Shown here: in pieces, positions 5,189 to 8,747 of the stretch
Layout: every line of letters begins with the position of its first letter
How positions within the stretch are numbered: the stretch's first letter is position 1
Assembly (NCBI GenBank): GCA_900551775.1
Contig: URXI01000179.1
Coordinates: 1-8,747 of the forward strand
From: an uncultured Eubacterium sp.
GTDB taxonomy: Bacteria > Bacillota > Clostridia > Peptostreptococcales > Anaerovoracaceae
Length of the DNA stretch: 8,747 nt
Direction: 5' to 3'
Translations under genes and position numbers: made by a program
The notes under the pieces: generated by a model
The model's input: the letters and a program-made list of their open reading frames with translations, nothing else
Told to the model about the DNA's origin: nothing
The model's database searches: none

Positions 5189-6196
5189 ATGAATGAGATC
5201 CAGTTTTTGATGTATGAAGCTGATGAAAAAATAGAAGTTGTAGTGAAAGACGAGACAATATGGGCAACACAAAAGGCAATCGCAGAGTTATTTGGTGTTG
5301 ACAGAACTTCTGTTTCCAGACATCTGAAAAACATATTTGAAACAGGTGAACTTGATAGAAAAGTGGTTTGTGCAGAAATTGCACAGACCACTCAACACGG
5401 GGCAATAGAAGGTAAAACGCAGACAAAGACGGTTAAATTTTATAATCTCGATGCAATTATCTCTGTCGGCTACCGAGTGAATTCAAAAAAAGCAACAAAA
5501 TTCAGAATCTGGGCGACAGATGTTTTGAAAGATTATATCAAAAAAGGCTTTAAGATTGATGTAGAACGTATGAAACAGGGCGAAACTGTGTTCGGGAAAG
5601 ATTATTTTCGTGAATTACTCGAAACGGTTCGTTCCATCAGAGCTAGTGAGAGGAGAATCTGGCAGCAAATAACAGATATATTTGCGGAAATTTCTTATGA
5701 CTATGATAAAAACTCTGAAATTACAAAGAAATTCTATGCCGAAGTACAGAACAAATTCCACTATGCGATTACAGGAAAAACAGCAGCTGAAATTGTATAC
5801 AGTAATGCTGACAGGGATAAGGAACATATGGGACTTATGACGTGGAAAAATGCACCAGATGGGCGTATTTTACAGTCTGATGCTGTCATAGCGAAGAACT
5901 ACTTATCTGAAAATCAAATTCGAAAGCTGGAAAGGAATGTATCTGCGTATTTTGACTACGTAGAACGTTTGCTAGAAGATGAAACACCTCTTTCTATGAA
6001 CGATTTCGCTGAGAGTATTGACGAATTTTTAAAGTTTAACCGTTATGATATTCTGGAGGGACATGGGCGGATTTCGCATAATAGAGCAAGAGAAAAGGCG
6101 ATTGGAGAATATAAGGCGTTTAACAAACATCAGAAGATAGATTCTGATTTTGATAAAGAAATACGGAGAATCCAGGGAAGTAGAAGTGAAGAATGA
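5189..6196 (+). CDS. RhuM family protein with N-terminal helix-turn-helix
   Basis: This 335-residue protein matches the Virulence_RhuM family. Residues 25-55 (IWATQKAIAELFGVDRTSVSRHLKNIFETGEL) are a clear helix-turn-helix. Residues 81-121 (TVKFYNLDAIISVGYRVNSKKATKFRIWATDVLKDYIKKGF) are the family signature, related to BRO/KilA-type modules. The C-terminal half is charged and helical, with KTAAEIVYSNADRDKEHMGLMTWKNAPDGRI near 196-226 and an ending rich in charged residues. RhuM was named from a Salmonella pathogenicity island; homologues scatter through accessory and phage-like islands, and the biochemical function is unknown. The ATG follows AAAGGAG (5177-5183) by 5 bases. It is a single gene placed right after the rpsI terminator, without a visible partner such as a Fic or antitoxin gene, which suggests acquisition by transfer. 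No clear terminator follows it. Confidence 0.9.
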   Translation: MNEIQFLMYEADEKIEVVVKDETIWATQKAIAELFGVDRTSVSRHLKNIFETGELDRKVVCAEIAQTTQHGAIEGKTQTKTVKFYNLDAIISVGYRVNSKKATKFRIWATDVLKDYIKKGFKIDVERMKQGETVFGKDYFRELLETVRSIRASERRIWQQITDIFAEISYDYDKNSEITKKFYAEVQNKFHYAITGKTAAEIVYSNADRDKEHMGLMTWKNAPDGRILQSDAVIAKNYLSENQIRKLERNVSAYFDYVERLLEDETPLSMNDFAESIDEFLKFNRYDILEGHGRISHNRAREKAIGEYKAFNKHQKIDSDFDKEIRRIQGSRSEE

Positions 6197-6310
6197 CAAG
6201 AAAAACGCTTTATCTATATTTAACATAATTGATAGTCACTTTGCTTTTATGAAGACACTTTTTCGTATACTCTGTCGAGAATTGTAGAGCTTTTCATACA
6301 TATTTTCCAC

Positions 6311-6338
6311 TTGATTTGTGTTACACTGTGTTTACAGT
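6311..6338 (+). promoter_or_regulatory. Putative promoter with overlapping inverted repeat ahead of the small ORF
   Basis: TTGATT (6311-6316), a 16-bp spacer and TACAGT (6333-6338) are a possible promoter; TACACT (6322-6327) is an alternative -10. Overlapping it, ACTGT (6325-6329)-GTTT-ACAGT (6334-6338) is a perfect inverted repeat that could serve as an operator. Confidence 0.4.
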
Positions 6339-6365
6339 AAGTTACATAAGAAAAGGGGAATTTTT

Positions 6366-6677
6366 ATGAGATTAATGAAAAGGGGTATCATCGCCACACT
6401 GTTTTCAAAAGTGGCTGATCTGGCGGCAGCGATTGTGCTCAGCCTTGTAAAAGTTGTAGAGACTTTGGAGTATGACGTGGCGAAAAAGGGGATTGCTGCG
6501 CCAGTCTCTGAAGGCTCAGATGTGAAAAGAGAAAAGGTGTACTGCCGGACCAATTCCATGGCAGCCGTGAAATCGACTTCGAGAAAAAATCTAAGTTATA
6601 TAACGCGAAAAAATAGAGATCTCAGTGAAACAGAAAGCAGCCGGATACAAGGCTATGCCGTGTTCAGAGGCAGCTAG
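6366..6677 (+). CDS. Small hypothetical protein, unrecognised
   Basis: A 103-codon frame runs from ATG 6366 to TAG 6675-6677. A purine-rich AAAAGGGGAA ribosome binding site (6351-6360) precedes the ATG by 5 bases, which is why I prefer it to the in-frame upstream start at 6318. The first 50 residues (MRLMKRGIIATLF..., then an alanine/valine/leucine-rich helix to about residue 33) look amphipathic and use codons similar to neighbouring genes. The second half is basic and low in hydrophobics and contains two A-rich runs, so the frame may have shifted. It has one cysteine, at residue 60. Position upstream of an AgrC-like kinase raises the thought of a signal peptide, but no AgrD-like Cys-plus-acidic-tail core is present. 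I assign no function. Confidence 0.45.
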   Translation: MRLMKRGIIATLFSKVADLAAAIVLSLVKVVETLEYDVAKKGIAAPVSEGSDVKREKVYCRTNSMAAVKSTSRKNLSYITRKNRDLSETESSRIQGYAVFRGS

Positions 6678-6969
6678 AAAATAGATGCAAATACATAGAC
6701 GTGTTGTTGTTTTGGACAGGCGAGGGAGGTGAAAGACGCAAGGGAAAAAATATCTTTGATTACAAAAGTTGGGAATGATATTGAAATTGAAAGCAAAGCG
6801 AAGATTAGAGATGGTGACGTTCATAAGTGCGGCCAGGGGGAAGGCCGGTATAGTGAAGAAGAAAGAACGCTGGGACACCAGGGGATAATCAGGGGCTCTG
6901 CTTCATGGAACGAAATCTAAGTGCCTCCCTATCAAAAAAGGATATGGGTTTATAATAAATGCTTCTTTT
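6678..6969 (+). other. Gene-poor stretch with a weak small ORF, possibly decayed
   Basis: No convincing gene is visible over these roughly 290 bases. A 63-codon frame opens at GTG 6729 and ends at TAA 6918-6920, but the GGGAGG at 6723-6728 abuts the GTG, too close to act as its ribosome binding site. Another frame from GTG 6700 contains a short protein-like run (GGERRKGKNIFDYKSWE) before a stop near 6775. Two short protein-like pieces in different frames suggest a frameshifted remnant, but I cannot name a family. A TATAAT lies at 6951-6956 without a good -35. Confidence 0.3.
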
Positions 6970-7029
6970 GAGACCTTCTCGTGGGACGAGCCATTCCGGC
7001 TTCGGCTCGCAGGGGAGGTCTCTTTTTTT
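6970..7029 (+). terminator. Strong branched intrinsic terminator ahead of the kinase operon
   Basis: GAGACCT (6970-6976) pairs with AGGTCTC (7016-7022), continued by TCTC (6977-6980) with GGGG (7012-7015). An inner stem CGAGCC (6987-6992)/GGCTCG (7004-7009) follows. Seven T residues occupy 7023-7029. It insulates the kinase operon from upstream transcription. Because a TATAAT (6951-6956) sits just before it, it could instead be a leader attenuator of the kinase operon. Confidence 0.9.
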
Positions 7030-7060
7030 GCGTTATCCATAGCCAGGACGGAACGGTTTA

Positions 7061-7069
7061 TGATAAAAT
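7061..7069 (+). promoter_or_regulatory. Possible extended -10 promoter of the kinase operon
   Basis: TG (7061-7062) and TAAAAT (7064-7069) form an extended -10. I see no good -35. It lies between the terminator ending at 7029 and the AAAGGAG ribosome binding site (7097-7103), so it is the only plausible promoter downstream of the terminator. Confidence 0.4.
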
Positions 7070-7110
7070 ATTTCCAAACCTTATTTTATTGAAACAAAAG
7101 GAGCCGCCAG

Positions 7111-8439
7111 ATGTTTTTATATATTGCCATTGCAATCGTCAACTTATGCTCAGAATTCAGTTTTTTCTATATGTACTATGCCTTGCAGGCGAAGCGCTTT
7201 CATATAGCAAAGATGATGCTGCTGATCGTAGTTCCAACGATTATCATCTTGTTCATCTCACCATTGCCGAAGTTTTTGCTGGCGCATTTTGGAATCAGTA
7301 CGCTTTTGACTGCACATGTGATCAATCTTGCGCTCAATCTGTTGTTCCTGATAGCATTGGGAGAAAGAGATATCAAAAAAACCGCATTCTACACCTTGTT
7401 TTCCTACATGCTGTGGTTCATCTTCTCCCTTGGATTTGCAGGACTCCTGGACTTTTGCGCAAGCAGATGGAACCCTTCTGTATACTTTTCATACCTTCTG
7501 AACATCCTGTTCAGCTTTTTGCTGGTCTGGGTGATGAGCAAGGCGATTCCCAAATACGATCTCTGCAGGATCACAGCCTATCTGCAGAGCCAAATTGACA
7601 CCTGGCCCAAGACCATCGTGCTGTACCCGGCTTTTCTCTTTTTCACGACCATCATGGATTCTGTCAGGAGCGAGGACGTTGCCTACAGCATCACACTGTT
7701 TCTGACTTGTATGGTAGTTCTTTTCGTGTTGCTGGCTATCCTGCGCAGCACTTCCGCCCGCATCAATATGGAAGACAAGGAACGAGCGCAGCAAACAGTC
7801 ATCGACCAACAGAACCTGTATATTCAGAGCCTGGAGGAGATCCATCAAAACACACGCAGGCTGCGGCATGATTACAAAAACATGATTACATCCCTTTACC
7901 TGCAGTCCAAAGAAGGAAACCTGCAGGAAATTGAAGATGCCATGGGGAAGATTCTGGAGGACTTTGATATGGACATTGGCAGGAAGATGAATCTGACCAA
8001 CCAGCTGGCGAACATACAAGTCATGGAACTGAAAAGCCTTTTGCTGAACAAAATCACGATAATCAACCGACTCCATATCGGCTTTCGCTTCGAAGTCCTT
8101 TTTCCGGTAGACGATTTGATCATCCCGAAGATAGATCTGGTCCGCGCTCTGGGCATTCTGATGGACAATGCAATGGAAGAGGTCAGCGGCAATGGCGGAG
8201 ATATCAGCCTGATGATATTGAGGGAGGAAAGGCTGCTGACTTTTGTGGTAGACAACAGCCTGCACCATGAAGTCAGCATGGCGGAGCTGTATCGAGAGGG
8301 CTATACGACCAAAGGAGAGGGCAGAGGGCTCGGGCTCAGCAGCTACAGAAAGCTGATCGACAAATACAGCAACGTTTCGTCTCAGACCGTGATTCAAGAG
8401 GGAAGGCTGATACAGGAACTGCAGATCGAGGTGAAATAA
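7111..8439 (+). CDS. GHKL-domain sensor histidine kinase (AgrC-like)
   Basis: This 442-residue kinase has about six to seven membrane segments in residues 1-212 (about 2-22, 34-52, 62-83, 93-113, 124-145, 168-182, 193-212). A coiled linker (about 218-245) and the catalytic region follow. The phosphoacceptor is H253 in RRLRHDYKNM. The N-box is LGILMDNAMEE with N353. The G-box is GEGRGLGL (402-409). This layout is that of HPK10/AgrC-type kinases, which usually sense peptide signals through the membrane domain and phosphorylate a LytTR regulator. Start ATG is supported by AAAGGAG (7097-7103) 7 bases upstream. The stop overlaps nothing but runs directly into the next start (TAAATG), so the regulator is translationally coupled. 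No agrB protease gene is visible, so the signal is unknown; other GHKL systems sense bacteriocins or cell-wall stress. Confidence 0.92.
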   Translation: MFLYIAIAIVNLCSEFSFFYMYYALQAKRFHIAKMMLLIVVPTIIILFISPLPKFLLAHFGISTLLTAHVINLALNLLFLIALGERDIKKTAFYTLFSYMLWFIFSLGFAGLLDFCASRWNPSVYFSYLLNILFSFLLVWVMSKAIPKYDLCRITAYLQSQIDTWPKTIVLYPAFLFFTTIMDSVRSEDVAYSITLFLTCMVVLFVLLAILRSTSARINMEDKERAQQTVIDQQNLYIQSLEEIHQNTRRLRHDYKNMITSLYLQSKEGNLQEIEDAMGKILEDFDMDIGRKMNLTNQLANIQVMELKSLLLNKITIINRLHIGFRFEVLFPVDDLIIPKIDLVRALGILMDNAMEEVSGNGGDISLMILREERLLTFVVDNSLHHEVSMAELYREGYTTKGEGRGLGLSSYRKLIDKYSNVSSQTVIQEGRLIQELQIEVK

Positions 8440-8679
8440 ATGATTGAAATTTACATTTGTGATGACGAGGACGTCGTCAGAGAAAATATTGAGCAGATTA
8501 TTGCAAATCGAATCCTCATTGAAGACTACGACATGAGAATAAAATGCAGTGTGGGAGCGCCCGCGGATCTGATTGCACATCTGGAGGAATCGAACCAGAG
8601 ACGTAATTTATATTTCCTGGATGTGGAACTGAACTGTCAGGATTACGACGGCTTCCTCCTGGGCAAAAAAACCTGCTAA
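8440..8679 (+). pseudogene. Truncated LytTR-type response regulator (receiver fragment)
   Basis: Seventy-nine codons encode the front of a response-regulator receiver domain. It starts IYICDDEDVV, with the acidic pair D8-D9, and has the phosphoacceptor D61 in LYFLDVELN, followed by DYDGFLLGKK. It then ends abruptly with TC and TAA. A full receiver needs about 120 residues, including the conserved Thr/Ser and Lys strands, plus a DNA-binding LytTR domain, none of which follow in any of the three plus frames to the window edge. The break comes at seven A residues (8665-8671) and at the left arm of a hairpin, suggesting insertion of foreign DNA or a deletion rather than a simple one-base slip. 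ATG 8440 follows the kinase stop directly, with GAGGTG (8428-8433) six bases upstream. As encoded it cannot be a working regulator. Confidence 0.75.
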
Positions 8680-8708
8680 CAAAAGTCAAGTACTTTTCGT
8701 CAGGTTTT
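8668..8708. repeat. Imperfect hairpin at the break point of the response regulator
   Basis: AAAACCTG (8668-8675) pairs with CAGGTTTT (8701-8708). Inside, AC AAAAGT (8679-8686) pairs with ACTTTT and GT (8692-8700), with C8698 bulged and CTA (8676-8678) unpaired, around loop CAAGT. On the minus strand the arm runs into seven T residues (8671-8665), so it could terminate a gene coming from the right, or be the end of an inserted element. No transposase can be identified in the 39 bases beyond it. Confidence 0.55.
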
Positions 8709-8747
8709 CAAATTATTTTTCCTACATCCCTGGTCTATTGGCATCCT

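Noticed and set aside
6366..6677. Small ORF as an AgrD-type autoinducer precursor
   Set aside because: It has an amphipathic N-terminus, but the only cysteine (residue 60) is followed by polar residues and a basic tail, not a short hydrophobic ring and an acidic tail. No agrB is nearby.
6591..6878. Minus-strand open frame of 95 codons
   Set aside because: Low-complexity Phe/Ile-rich translation opposite the small plus-strand ORF, with no start signals. I cannot exclude it fully but see no support.
7489..8580. Minus-strand open frame of 363 codons
   Set aside because: It is antisense to the histidine kinase, whose H-, N- and G-boxes fix the coding strand. No start signals or family features are present.
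8660..8680. Programmed frameshift at the A7 run in the response regulator
   Set aside because: Neither alternative frame after the run resembles the missing receiver part, so slippage would not restore a regulator.

Overview
The window looks like chromosomal DNA from a low-to-mid G+C Bacillota, most likely a clostridial anaerobe. The support is a YitT/DUF2179 protein, a preQ1-I-like leader over queuine-salvage-type genes, an rplM-rpsI operon with a long structured leader, AGGAGG-type ribosome binding sites and many intrinsic terminators. Species cannot be told from the sequence. I see no tRNA, rRNA, CRISPR array or complete mobile element.

Layout. (1) 1-105 is the 3' end of an unidentified gene, closed by a terminator. 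(2) 356-1246 is a YitT-family membrane protein behind an extended -10 promoter with three AAAATAT blocks in exact 10-bp register. (3) A perfect 18-bp inverted repeat at 1260-1301 separates it from a convergent minus-strand operon (2723 down to 1313). That operon encodes a radical SAM protein (QueL-like) overlapping a VUT/YhhQ-type queuosine-precursor transporter. Its leader reads as a preQ1-I riboswitch with antiterminator and terminator. (4) Divergent from it, a cysteine-synthase-like PLP enzyme (2973-3899) has unusual residues in two active-site motifs. (5) rplM-rpsI (4154-4997) follows a leader of about 180 nt containing two copies of one stem-loop motif, with a compensatory base change between the copies. 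(6) 5189-6196 is a lone RhuM-family gene with its own promoter region. (7) 6197-7030 is gene-poor. It holds an unrecognised small ORF (6366-6677), a possibly decayed stretch and a strong branched terminator. (8) 7111-8439 encodes an AgrC-like GHKL histidine kinase, coupled by TAAATG to a LytTR-type response regulator whose receiver domain stops after 79 codons, beside a hairpin that may mark foreign DNA.

How the genes work together. The clearest circuit is minus-strand: a queuosine-precursor-sensing leader would shut off transporter and salvage enzyme together when precursor is plentiful. The kinase/regulator pair looks like a peptide-quorum-type two-component system, but no agrB or convincing agrD is visible and the regulator is probably broken, so it is likely an orphan or inactivated system. 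The accessory block from about 5060 to the right edge contrasts with the conserved ribosomal operon beside it.
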